64,000 bases of DNA from Zygotorulaspora mrakii (Eukaryota > Ascomycota > Saccharomycetes > Saccharomycetales > Saccharomycetaceae), in assembly GCF_013402915.1 (NCBI RefSeq), contig NC_050720.1, forward strand, positions 1,178,001-1,242,000, given 5' to 3'. The notes beneath the pieces are model-generated. The model made no database searches and was not told the DNA's origin. It saw only the letters and a list, made by a program, of their open reading frames with translations. The position numbers and the translations under genes were made by a program. This document shows, in pieces, positions 8,229 through 18,800 of this stretch. How positions within the stretch are numbered: position 1 is the first letter of the stretch; the number at the start of each line of letters is the position of its first letter.

Positions 8229-11200
8229 TTATGCAAATTTTATTGGTAGCCCATAAGCTACAGGTGCAGCTCCGTTCAGATATTTCAAAAAGCAAACCTC
8301 TCTTGATTGTGCAATTGCGCTTGAAATCGTATAGCCTTGTTCAAGGGTCTCAGCGCTCTCAAGATCTTTCTCCATAAGACCTATTTTCTCGAATACGCTT
8401 TCGCTGAATTTATCTATGTCTTTATCAGTTACATCCCAAAGATTTCCCAAGACCAGAGGGCATCCAGCCAGCAAATATGCGTATATTGTCCCTGTTGGCT
8501 CAAGTTTACCATAACTACTCATAAAAGCCGAAGAACACCCTAAAAGAAAACTAGGTGCGATTGAATCGAGTCGCTTTATTTCTTTAAGGCGAGCATATTG
8601 TTCTCCACCACCATGTCCCAAATAAATGAACAGATTAGAGTCTTCCAAACTTTGAAGGAATAGTTCCTCCGTCGGTTTTTCATTAATTATTACTTTTGAA
8701 TTAGGAATAGACGTGGCAATTTGTCTAAACTTGCCTGCAAACCTTGATTCAGTTTTACTTAAATCCCCATGGGGATTGAGTATCATTGAAATCCTGCTTT
8801 GTAATGAAATCGGTAAAAAAACTCTATGGTCACTTTCCCTTAGTAGATCATCCAGACAACCGTACGAAGGAATTCTAGTGATCGAGAGATATTTGAAGAA
8901 TGGTAAGCACTCCCATGGAAACATGTGTAACGATCCACTAACAATAAGAAAAGTGTGCTGGAATCTAGTTGAATTGGCCACATGCGACTGAAATTTTCTT
9001 ATTTGCTCTTCGATTTTAATGTGAATAACGCTAAAATCAATTTCGTCGTAAGCATTTTCTTCTCCATGAAATAATAGGATATCAAGAATAAAATACATTA
9101 AATCCTCAACCATAGAAACGAAATTTACATCCTGAGGATCTAATTTCATGATCCACTCAATAATCCAGTCGTCTATTTGTAAAAACGATTCCGAGTTCCC
9201 TTGCTGCTTTCTACTTGGTAAGTTCTGATGTAATATATGGTTGAAATTTAGTTTGAATGCTTCTATAGCCGATTGATCAATTACTTCCGGACTAAAAAAG
9301 GCTTTGAAACTACTGAACCAAAAAGTTTGTATTTTCGATAGTAGCTCCTCTAGTCTGATATCCAAATTATGGCGCATTTGCCACCATCTTTTTCTCTCCT
9401 CTTTGCTGTTGATGGAGCTGGTCACTTCCAAAGAGGTAGTTTTATTACTTTCTTCTATAATGTTTGACAACTCATCTTTCGCTGCTGAAAATGTCAGGTT
9501 CATAGAGTCCAAATCTCTAGTATATACCCTATCCAAAGGTATTCTTACATGAATTTTTTTATTTGTTATCGAATCAGTCCTTGAGAGTAGCAAATTTTCC
9601 GTCACAGGACAAATATCCAAAGATATGATATTGAATGGAGTCTCATTACTGGCAATAGCTTTTTGAGCTCTAATCAATTTTTGTTTTTCGGTAGAAACGG
9701 GGTCTGAATACTCATTCAAAGGCAATAAGGTAAATTCATCATAGATATCGTTCGAGATAACGTTCAATTTCTTATCGTAATACATTGGCAGACTTTTCGG
9801 AAGCTCTGAAAGAGCAAATTGTTCTAGTAGATCATTTTTTGATAGTATGAAAGTTCCAATATTGGATAATAACGAGAGTGTTAATGAGTACAGAGATGAT
9901 ACTCTTGTTAAATCCTCATTTTTCAAAAATCCAATTTTGACGCTCTCAATGGCCTTTTTCAATCTCACTAAATTACTCACAGCTGCCGTTCTATCGAACT
10001 TCTGTTTCAAATTTTTTCCTCGTGGGGTCATATTCGATGATCTCGAAGTTGGAGATATAATGTTATTAGTCTGATTCTTGCATGGTGTGGCATATTCAGG
10101 ATTTCCGGACAAGTCAGGCACTGCAACAGAACCAGGCAGTTGGCAAGATGGTATTGCTAACAGCGACTCAAAAACATTTTTGAAAAAAGGATCTTTTTCC
10201 ATGCTTTTCAAGATTTTGCGATATTGATTATTGATTTTATTGATAGTATTGATTTCTTTAAAGCAGTCAGGACATTTTTGGTCTTCAATGTCTTGCCCCA
10301 ATTTGAGCCGCCAATAGTAGGGAAAGAATGTTTCCTCAATTGTGTTGCCAAAAAACAACTTCAATGATTCAAAAATTTTATTTGGCTCCTTGTTTATGAA
10401 AAAGAAAGTGGTCAGTGCTAAAATATTCGAATGCCCATCAATAAAATCAAAAGTTTTGTTACTTTTTTTTAGAGCAGCTAACTTTAGATTTTCTTGTCCT
10501 GTCATGTCGTAATATTTGTACAAGAAAGTCAGGCAATGAAAAACTACCGATGGTTCCCCCAGTTCACAGATTACTCTAGAGAGTTCCTTGATGTAAAATT
10601 CACAGTCACGCGAGATACCCACATGAATATAAAGCTTAATCAAATGCATAAAGGATTGCGCTAAGCACTGAATTAGTTTCAATCTTGATCCCTGTGAAAT
10701 TTTGTCTATCTTTTTGAGTAAGGAGATAGACAACTTCAAGGCTTTCTTGGATTCAGTTACTGCCGCCACCATATCGTTCCTTTTCATGTGAAATTTTGAT
10801 GCTGTGATTAATATTTTCACATTAAGTAATAAAATTTTGACATAGGTGGAGACTGGAACTTGTTGCTTGTTGTCGATATCAAAAATTTCCCCTCTCACTT
10901 TCGGTAGAGTTGCCGTAAACATCTTCTCAAAACTATCGGAGTCGTTTTCCCAAGAAAATAAGCCAATTCGAGTTCCGACATGATGTATTAGGGTTTCCAG
11001 ACTTATCGTTGTAAGTTCTAAATGGAGTATCGGATCATTTTTCATTGAGGCTATTCTTTCTGACAATTGTAAGGAAGTGTATGCATTTATTTCATAACTA
11101 CCAATTTCAGTGATCAGCGGCGAAAAATATAATACTTTCACTTTGAGAGCAGCAATTAATTCGATGAGTAATTTATCGAAATGATTGAACTCTAAATATT

Positions 11201-13085
11201 GAAGTAGCATCCTCACAAAATCAGTTTCAAAATAGGATATTTTTTCCTTTATTGGAGAGCATTTATGGATCCATTTTTCAATGTAGCTTCTAGTTATGGT
11301 TGATAAATTTGAGTTGGAATGCTTACTCATTTCAAGGTTGAAACAATAGCAGGTCTTTATCAAGACTTCGTATTTGTATAGCATATGATATTTGTCTGCT
11401 GGCGGGTTTATGTTGATGCTTCCTAAATAGAACATTCCTGAGATACAGAAATAAAGCATCTTTGCCATGGGAGACCACATTTTAACGTCACTTGTAGCCG
11501 TAAGCGGGCAGCGTGCGTAAAAGAGTGCGAGCATGACCTCTGAACAACACGTAAAGTTAACAAATGATTTCAATTTCAATTTTCGATAGCATTTAAGATA
11601 GATATAATGGCAGCTATTTTGTAGACCGGGGAGAGATTCGTCGTATTGCAGGAAGTGGAAGTTGAAAATTTTCGAAAAAATCTCTAGTTTTTTTCTTAGG
11701 TCAGGAGTATTTGAGATGTATTTTTCGAACTTTTCAGCTATCTTTCGTATGCTCTTTTCATTTCGCTCATTGTCCATGAGAAATATTCGACTTTCAACAC
11801 TAGCTGCCATTTCAATAAATTTATACTCCCTGAGCACCACATATCCATTAAACAAAATATTTGTAACATTGCCTAACCTTTTATGTTCTGATATATCAAA
11901 ACAGCACTCGATTAGAATAATTAAAAGGTCAAAGAGATCAGCCGTTGCTTTCCGAAGGTCATGTAAACTTGAATTCAGAAACAATAAGGTACCATCCAGC
12001 AGCCGCACCTTTGACTTATCGTTGGTCTGCCCATTGAATCTTATACAATTCCAAAGTACTTTAAGCCGCTGTAAAGCATCACATTTAGACATTCTTGTGT
12101 CATGTAAACATTGGCGTGCCAAGTCGATAGGAACATTTGTACTATAGTGGCATATGCTAGTGCCCAAGCTCGATGGATCTAAAGCTAGAAGGGACTGTAT
12201 ACTAGTACCACTTGTTGGTGTCGTTGAGTAGAGCTCCAAAATTTCACTTGCTGGAGATGTTTCATCCGCACTAAGGGTCCCAAGATATGAAGCGTAAAAT
12301 GACTTCAAATGAAGCTGACAAACTTCACTAGAGATTGGAATGTAGAGTCTTAATTGTTGTTTGAAGGACTCCTCGCCCATGTTTCTGACGTAGGTATCGA
12401 ACGGCAGATTGAACTGATGAATATATTGTAAAAATTTAACACCCAAAAGAAGCTTTATTTCGGGCAACTGAGTGAAAAAGTTTAACAAAAGCTTTACCAC
12501 ACTATGTATCTTCAATTTGGGATCCTTAAGCAGATACCGTCTATCCATTGAGAAGAGTAGGATCAGAGTATGTTGATAATCGTCCGATGTTTTTGTTTTC
12601 AGTAACACTTGCATGACAAGCACTTTTAGAGTAGATAAGTAGTATGCATTACAGGCAGTGTAATCATTCAAAAGTATATCATGCAGAGTCTCACTTCTAT
12701 CCATATTGGTTTCATTATAAAGATGGAGAATCTCTCTCGACGCTTCCAAGGGCTGATTCTCATTCAACAAGTTCACAATTAATGTGAGATGCTGCTTCAC
12801 CAGAGGCTTGATAAAGCTTGTGCTGTGTCCCTCGGTGAATACACGGTAAAGTTCAGTGAAACACTCTCTGGCACCGAGCTTATTGGCGCCTTTTTGCCTT
12901 AATAATATCGAAATCTTGCTCAAACGAACAGCTACATATCCCGCTGTATTCTGTTCTTTCGAGCTGTTATCCTCTTTGCTGGACTTAATTTCACTCAATT
13001 TATCTAGAGCCATTGTCAACCCATAGTGTTTACCTGCAGGCGTATTCAAACTTATTTCATTAAGCGGCTCCTCAGGTTTAGGCAT
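8229..13085 (-). CDS. ESP1: Separase, cysteine protease that cleaves cohesin
   Basis: A 1,618-residue protein (S. cerevisiae Esp1 has 1,630) with the separase CD-clan protease domain at the C-terminus. The catalytic histidine is H1491 in YLGHGGG and the catalytic cysteine is C1517 in LLGCSSA. Both lie 14 residues earlier than H1505 and C1531 of S. cerevisiae, so their spacing is identical. The N-terminal two thirds is a long helical (TPR/HEAT-like) superstructure. Separase is held by securin (Pds1) until anaphase and then cleaves Scc1; it also acts in spindle elongation and early mitotic exit. The gene diverges from TEL2 across 347 bp, as YGR098C and YGR099W do. The frame is intact and starts with ATG. 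Confidence 0.97.
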   Translation of the reverse strand: MPKPEEPLNEISLNTPAGKHYGLTMALDKLSEIKSSKEDNSSKEQNTAGYVAVRLSKISILLRQKGANKLGARECFTELYRVFTEGHSTSFIKPLVKQHLTLIVNLLNENQPLEASREILHLYNETNMDRSETLHDILLNDYTACNAYYLSTLKVLVMQVLLKTKTSDDYQHTLILLFSMDRRYLLKDPKLKIHSVVKLLLNFFTQLPEIKLLLGVKFLQYIHQFNLPFDTYVRNMGEESFKQQLRLYIPISSEVCQLHLKSFYASYLGTLSADETSPASEILELYSTTPTSGTSIQSLLALDPSSLGTSICHYSTNVPIDLARQCLHDTRMSKCDALQRLKVLWNCIRFNGQTNDKSKVRLLDGTLLFLNSSLHDLRKATADLFDLLIILIECCFDISEHKRLGNVTNILFNGYVVLREYKFIEMAASVESRIFLMDNERNEKSIRKIAEKFEKYISNTPDLRKKLEIFSKIFNFHFLQYDESLPGLQNSCHYIYLKCYRKLKLKSFVNFTCCSEVMLALFYARCPLTATSDVKMWSPMAKMLYFCISGMFYLGSININPPADKYHMLYKYEVLIKTCYCFNLEMSKHSNSNLSTITRSYIEKWIHKCSPIKEKISYFETDFVRMLLQYLEFNHFDKLLIELIAALKVKVLYFSPLITEIGSYEINAYTSLQLSERIASMKNDPILHLELTTISLETLIHHVGTRIGLFSWENDSDSFEKMFTATLPKVRGEIFDIDNKQQVPVSTYVKILLLNVKILITASKFHMKRNDMVAAVTESKKALKLSISLLKKIDKISQGSRLKLIQCLAQSFMHLIKLYIHVGISRDCEFYIKELSRVICELGEPSVVFHCLTFLYKYYDMTGQENLKLAALKKSNKTFDFIDGHSNILALTTFFFINKEPNKIFESLKLFFGNTIEETFFPYYWRLKLGQDIEDQKCPDCFKEINTINKINNQYRKILKSMEKDPFFKNVFESLLAIPSCQLPGSVAVPDLSGNPEYATPCKNQTNNIISPTSRSSNMTPRGKNLKQKFDRTAAVSNLVRLKKAIESVKIGFLKNEDLTRVSSLYSLTLSLLSNIGTFILSKNDLLEQFALSELPKSLPMYYDKKLNVISNDIYDEFTLLPLNEYSDPVSTEKQKLIRAQKAIASNETPFNIISLDICPVTENLLLSRTDSITNKKIHVRIPLDRVYTRDLDSMNLTFSAAKDELSNIIEESNKTTSLEVTSSINSKEERKRWWQMRHNLDIRLEELLSKIQTFWFSSFKAFFSPEVIDQSAIEAFKLNFNHILHQNLPSRKQQGNSESFLQIDDWIIEWIMKLDPQDVNFVSMVEDLMYFILDILLFHGEENAYDEIDFSVIHIKIEEQIRKFQSHVANSTRFQHTFLIVSGSLHMFPWECLPFFKYLSITRIPSYGCLDDLLRESDHRVFLPISLQSRISMILNPHGDLSKTESRFAGKFRQIATSIPNSKVIINEKPTEELFLQSLEDSNLFIYLGHGGGEQYARLKEIKRLDSIAPSFLLGCSSAFMSSYGKLEPTGTIYAYLLAGCPLVLGNLWDVTDKDIDKFSESVFEKIGLMEKDLESAETLEQGYTISSAIAQSREVCFLKYLNGAAPVAYGLPIKFA

Positions 13086-13432
13086 GCTATGTGTTATGTC
13101 ACCTTAAAAATGGCCTACACTACACACCTTTCGGTTTTAGGAGAAACTAAACCTATAAGAGACTATAACAGAAGCGAATGGCCAATATATGCTATTCCAG
13201 ACAGTTATATCTCTTGAAAACGATTGCTTAAATGCTTTAATTCTATTGTTTTGTATGTTTACGTTTTTTGTAGCAGCTTATAGGTTGTCCGATTCTGTTC
13301 CCGCCCACCATTGCCGGACATCACCTAACAATGATTCAAAACTATTCACTATAGGCGTTAGAGGACAAAAGCTGAGATCAATGGTGCTTTACATATGGCC
13401 AATTGTATTTCTTTCGATAGTGTTGTTAAGAA
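13086..13432. other. Divergent ESP1/TEL2 intergenic region
   Basis: This holds the promoters of ESP1 (minus) and TEL2 (plus). I see no RNA gene or repeat. A 94-codon open frame crossing it (13189-13473) overlaps the TEL2 start in another frame and has no recognisable features. Confidence 0.4.
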
Positions 13433-15490
13433 ATGGTGGATGTTACTGTGCTGGAAAATTCTGTCGATGGTAAGACCGTTTTAACGGTTCTGCAAGAGTT
13501 GTCGCAGAGTGACAAAATTCAGTTGATAGATATTATGATTATAATAAAAAACGTCGTACCTATCTACCCCTCGTTACCCAGTGAGACTCGCAAAGTGATT
13601 CTGTCACTTGTCGTAAAATCATTGGATTTCATCGCTCAGCTGATTTCTTTCACGTCCTGTATTCCCAAAAAGCAGTCACATCGGAGAATCTATGAAAGAG
13701 TGCTTAAAGATCTGCTGCTGCGTCGCACTGATTGTTTGAGAGACTATTTGGGGGCATTCACTAGGAATAGAGTGGAAATTCAAAACATAAAAGCTGTCTT
13801 TTTTGGCAGTAAACTATTCAACGCCCTGGCCCCGGATATTGATATCGTGTGGTATTTGGAAAGACTTATAGACCAGTGGATTTGTGTCTTTGATATGCCA
13901 TTGGATTTTTTCAGCACACACAATTGTGGCCAATATTTAGTTGCGATGCTCAACCTGCATCCTGTTATTACAATAACCGTTCTGTTTCCCGAATTATTTT
14001 TATTGAATGAGCATTCCTTTAAAGTGTTCCGAGTCATTTTGAACAGGTCTAGCCAGCTGGATCAACTCATGATCATCAAGAATTATCTTCTTCCGTATCT
14101 GGCCATGAATACAAATAGCTCCAATTACAGGAGTGTTTATGTGTTGCTGAAGTCATTGCCTCAAATAAATGTCATGGGCGCTCAAACTATTTTGAAAGTG
14201 AAATCTCTGACGCTGCAGCAAGTTTTAATTCAGTTACAGGACAAGAACTCTGTTGAAAAATTGGTGGCAGAGCTGATGAATAAGTTCCACCACCTAGATG
14301 AAATGGTGGACGAGAATGTCTGTCAAATCCTAGTTCTTTTGCTTCAATTAAAGATGAGCAAGAATGAAAGGGACGCATTATCTCATGACCCACAATTTCT
14401 TGATGCGATTACTGAAAGATTGAAGCATCAGGACAATATGGTCAGGGAGCGTACGATGTTTGTTGCTAAGACGGTCACAAACGGGGAGCTGGAATACGAG
14501 AGTGACTTCACCCTTGATGTGCCTCACTTAGATTTCGTCACTGAAAATGAGCTTGTGAACGATGCAGTGTTGGACAGCATTAAGAAGGACCATTTAACAG
14601 AGCCGGTCGCCACACTACCCTCGATTGTGCAAAACTTGAAGTTGAGAGAGGACAGTGATGATGAGGATGATGCACCTGGCGATGGCACCGACAGAGAAAT
14701 ACTGTTTTTGAAGGACCTTGTCAAGACATATGAGACCGCAGACAAAAACACCAAAATCGATATTGTCCCCCTATTCAAACTAACCACCAAACTGGTCAGA
14801 CAAAAGAAAGATCTGCCCGCTGAGGTTGACTTCTACGGCACAAGCCTAATATCTGCTATTGCAACTTCCAACAATAATTACGAAGAGTCTAAATTTGAAG
14901 AGTCAAGAATTAACGCCCTTGTAAGCGTAATATCTACACTTCCCAACAAGGTCGTGGACCTTCTCGGCATTCTGTTCAATCGCGAATTATCATTGCAACA
15001 AAGAATGTCGATCTTGACCACCCTGGGCTTCTCGGCGAGAGAGCTGAAAGGATATGACGATAAAGCCATTGCAAAACCGCAGTACGATTTCCCCACGAAG
15101 CGGTTGCCCTGGGACACAGGCAAACCAAGCATTCAAGACCTGTCTCCATTCATCAACGACAGCTGCTTAATAGGCCCCAGCACGACTGTGTGGAAATCGA
15201 AAAAACTTGAACCTAATTTGAGAACAAGAACCCTTAAAAAAGACTTGTTCAAACCGTACGCCGCCAAATTCTTTTATCCACTGGCGCATGCATGGCTTAA
15301 CGGCATCGATCTAGGTTCTTACGATCAGCTGTTCAAGACACACTATCTTGCCACGCTCACTATTATATACCATTGCGCATTCCCTGCTCACGATTATGTC
15401 TCCATGACACAGCTTATGAAACAAATCTTACTTGATGCATCACAGCAGGGCGTGCAACTTCCACCAGGAACTAAAGAAATAATTCGTTGA
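13433..15490 (+). CDS. TEL2: Telomere maintenance / TTT complex subunit Tel2
   Basis: A 685-residue alpha-solenoid protein (S. cerevisiae 688). Tel2 with Tti1 and Tti2 forms the TTT co-chaperone that, with Hsp90 and R2TP, matures the PIKK kinases (Tel1, Mec1, Tor1/2, Tra1). An acidic serine-containing linker near residues 405-415 (EDSDDEDDAPGD) corresponds to the CK2-phosphorylated segment by which Tel2 binds Pih1 in R2TP; that role is from the family, while the acidic SD motif is seen. The C-terminal part with a YPLAHAWLNGIDLG-type stretch is conserved among Tel2 proteins. Order ESP1-TEL2-YPR117W-MDR1 fits interleaving of YGR098-100 with YPR117. ATG at 13433 is the first in frame. Confidence 0.93.
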   Translation: MVDVTVLENSVDGKTVLTVLQELSQSDKIQLIDIMIIIKNVVPIYPSLPSETRKVILSLVVKSLDFIAQLISFTSCIPKKQSHRRIYERVLKDLLLRRTDCLRDYLGAFTRNRVEIQNIKAVFFGSKLFNALAPDIDIVWYLERLIDQWICVFDMPLDFFSTHNCGQYLVAMLNLHPVITITVLFPELFLLNEHSFKVFRVILNRSSQLDQLMIIKNYLLPYLAMNTNSSNYRSVYVLLKSLPQINVMGAQTILKVKSLTLQQVLIQLQDKNSVEKLVAELMNKFHHLDEMVDENVCQILVLLLQLKMSKNERDALSHDPQFLDAITERLKHQDNMVRERTMFVAKTVTNGELEYESDFTLDVPHLDFVTENELVNDAVLDSIKKDHLTEPVATLPSIVQNLKLREDSDDEDDAPGDGTDREILFLKDLVKTYETADKNTKIDIVPLFKLTTKLVRQKKDLPAEVDFYGTSLISAIATSNNNYEESKFEESRINALVSVISTLPNKVVDLLGILFNRELSLQQRMSILTTLGFSARELKGYDDKAIAKPQYDFPTKRLPWDTGKPSIQDLSPFINDSCLIGPSTTVWKSKKLEPNLRTRTLKKDLFKPYAAKFFYPLAHAWLNGIDLGSYDQLFKTHYLATLTIIYHCAFPAHDYVSMTQLMKQILLDASQQGVQLPPGTKEIIR

Positions 15491-15824
15491 TGCGGTAATT
15501 TCTTTAGTCCTCACATTTTTCATGCTTTTTTTTTCGCCAAGTAACGTACTGGTTTGTTTTCCAAAGCGGAAAGTGAAAAATATGAGAAAAGTCAACTTTG
15601 AAATGCGGTAGATCCGCGGCTTATGTGGAAAAGAAGATCCTTTAATCATCGAGTTTCCACAAGTGTGTTAATTGAAAATGAGATTTGTGGGGGTTATAGG
15701 ATGACTTGTTTACAAAGATCAATTTTGAACTTCGATATTTCTACCTACAACATCATAGAAGTTTTCAAGCTGATAGTCAGTGCAATTTGTGGTTAACCTT
15801 ATAGTGCTTTGTTGGTAATTGGTT
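15491..15824. other. TEL2-YPR117W intergenic region
   Basis: About 330 bp carrying the TEL2 3' end and the promoter of the next gene. I see no RNA gene, repeat or strong motif in it. Confidence 0.35.
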
Positions 15825-18800
15825 ATGTGCAATATGGTGACAGCTAAGGTGAAAGAACTGGCTGAAAACGTTGTACTGATACTAATGATTCTGTTTATAT
15901 TTCAGTCAATTGTCAATGCCGGTTTGCTGTTCATTGTGCGACGATTCAGTGGTTCCACAAACTCGATTTCATTTCGCATATGGGGAAGAACCATTCGAGG
16001 TTTGCGAGTAAGGACCCCCTCGTGCAAGTTGAGAGTCGGCAAGATAGGTTTGACTTTTGGCAAGAAAATTGCGGTAACGTTTAGTGATATCGATATCGTG
16101 GTCCTAAAGGATATACAGAAAACACGCGAGGAAATCCGCAAAAACTCTGATCAGGTCGGCTCAGAGCCCTTGGATTCCGTGGAATTATTGCTAAGTGGCA
16201 AGGTTCTGTGGATTCTCAACAAGATCTTCCCTTTGTGCTGCTACTTCCAGGTGATGTCTCTCCGGCTGCTGGACGGTACTGTCATCAAGGTAGACCTGAG
16301 TTCGGTGGCTGTCGACGGTATATCGGAGGATAAACTTAGGGCAGAAATGTTCTTGCATTCAATATGCAATACAAAGAAAGGTGATACCATTCATAATATC
16401 AGTTATCAACTGAAATGTGACATGCTGCGAAAAGAGGAGAGAGGTACAAAGAGGTGCAGAGTTACGATGAAAAATTGGTCTTCCTATTTGAGATTGAATG
16501 GTCTGCATTTTCACGTGAATGATCTAATGAACTGGAACGCCGACCATGACAAACATGCAACCATTAATGATGATAATAATTGTAATAATGATAATACTAA
16601 TGACAATACTAATAACAGTGATCCAACTAAAAATTCTAATAATGACGAGACAGAGAAAGGCAATATAGAGCTGGATGAAAACGTGGTGAATTTCTATGAG
16701 GCAAAACTCCAGAATATATTGAGAAAGTATAGAGGGCCCATAGAGATCCTAAGAGTTGTCGACATAAAAGTGGAAGATCTCATCATTTCTTATAAACATT
16801 ATATGCATGTGAAAGTTTCGAGCATACAATTCTATATGGAAACAGTAGACATCTATAGCTATGGTTTCAATTTAGAGTTTTTGCCCTCGACTGTTCATAA
16901 AGCAAATAACCACGAGATATCAATGTCAGTGAGTACTTTCACAATGGATGTGAAAGAAACGTCAGTGATAAGAATTCCATTTATCAATAATGTCATAACC
17001 ACAGATATACTGTCTTTTTTGGCTCACGGCAATCCTATTACGAAGGCAAAAATCTCTCACAATATGAATATAATAAATCCATCCATTGTCGTAACAATCA
17101 AGCAAGTTTTAGATGCGCTAACATATTTCAATAAATACAAACAAATGATTCATCTAAGATCTGATAGATTATCCAGAGATCCACAAACCAAAAATGTAGC
17201 ATTGGCAATTCTGAAAAAAAATGTTCAAAGCTTGCCCAGCTTCATTCTTAAACCAGCAATCTGGAATTTCAGTTCCACTCTGCAATTTTCAACTGATGAA
17301 CATATGGTGTTCAAATTTTACAGTATCCAAGCTCTTCTGCATCGCAAAAATATTTTATTGAATAGCTCTGGTTTTGATCGTGCTCGATCGCGCCCAGAAT
17401 TGGCGTTTATAGAAAGAGATCCGTTCAGTAAACAGATCACGAACTATTTGAAAATAAGCAATGTTAGTTTGCTATTCATGAAATTGCCAACATCAAACAC
17501 AGAAGCTATAACAACTGTACCAATTTGTGGATTTGAAAGAAGTGATACTTTCTTGGATGAAAAGTTTGACGAGAAAATTAACATTGAGAGTACCCTCAGA
17601 CACTTGACTTTGAGTTTAGATGATCTGGATGTGCTCGGAAAAATGCATGCCGTCCTTTTCAGGATTTTGCAAACATATAATATGGGAAGGATGTCCGATC
17701 TAGCTGACGAGGAGAGTTGCATACATACCAAGAAACGCTCTGATAACCATAGTACTCATTGGTTCTTACAATTGAGGCTAAAAGACTTTTCTTGCTCACT
17801 ATTGTTGGCAAAATATCTGCCGGTGTTCTTGGATCCTTTAGCAACAAAAAACTTCAATATGTCTGATATTTCAAGGGGTATGATTTTTGTCATGAGAGAG
17901 TCATTTGCTACTGCAAGTCCAGAAGAGAAGACCTTCAGAGCGGTAACAGCTTCGTTAATTCGTGTGATGGAAGACCAGTCCTTGAAGCAGGTTTCTGATG
18001 TTGTTGTCGATTTGAAGGAATTATCGGTTGTCGTTAGACCGAGCAAGACAGTGCAAGTAACGTTGCCTAGCGTGCAATTCAATGTTGATGTGAGCACAAT
18101 ATGGTTGATATTTTTCATTAAAACAGCGATTGTAGAATACAGCTCCTTCCCAGGAAAGCCTCGTCATAAATATCCAGGAAAGGAAATGTCTAATGAATCC
18201 AGTTATTCAGTCGCTCTGGATATTGAGAAGACAATAATAGAAGTAATGTTGCCTCAGAACACGCCTTTGCTACTTTCATTGGAGGACATTCATTATTCCC
18301 CTGTCACTAGCGTTCTGCATATATCAAATATATCGATATTTGTCAAATCAGTATATGTGAAAGAGATACCGGTTCAAGTTTCTTTACTTAATATAAATGA
18401 TTTTGAAGTAATCCTTGGAGACATTGGGGAAGGCCATTCAGTAAAAGTCTCTACATCTTCCATTCGCTTTCACACAGAATATCATTTCAGGTTCTATATG
18501 GTTGTCGACAACATGATCAATATGTTCAAATCGGTCAAGCAAATTGAGCTCGCTTTTTCTGATCTGCATAAATTTCATAGGTTGCGTCCATCTCAACAGC
18601 ATCCAGTTGAGTTGACGTCTATTGATATTTTTACAGAGCGATTTGTTGTTAGTGTTGAAGAAGATCCTTTCGAACAGGAGTTGGGACTAATTTTAAAAAT
18701 AGGTGTTCTTGAACAACGAGATAGATTGGAAAAGCTGCAGGAATTCAATGAGCAGAGAAAACGAACTCGAACTCACAATGAGAGAGCTGAAAGTGGGAGC

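Noticed and set aside
11662..12147. 161-codon open frame antisense to ESP1
   Set aside because: Lies fully inside ESP1 and has composition expected of an antisense frame.
13189..13473. 94-codon open frame in the ESP1-TEL2 gap
   Set aside because: Overlaps the TEL2 start in another frame and the shared promoter; no similarity seen.
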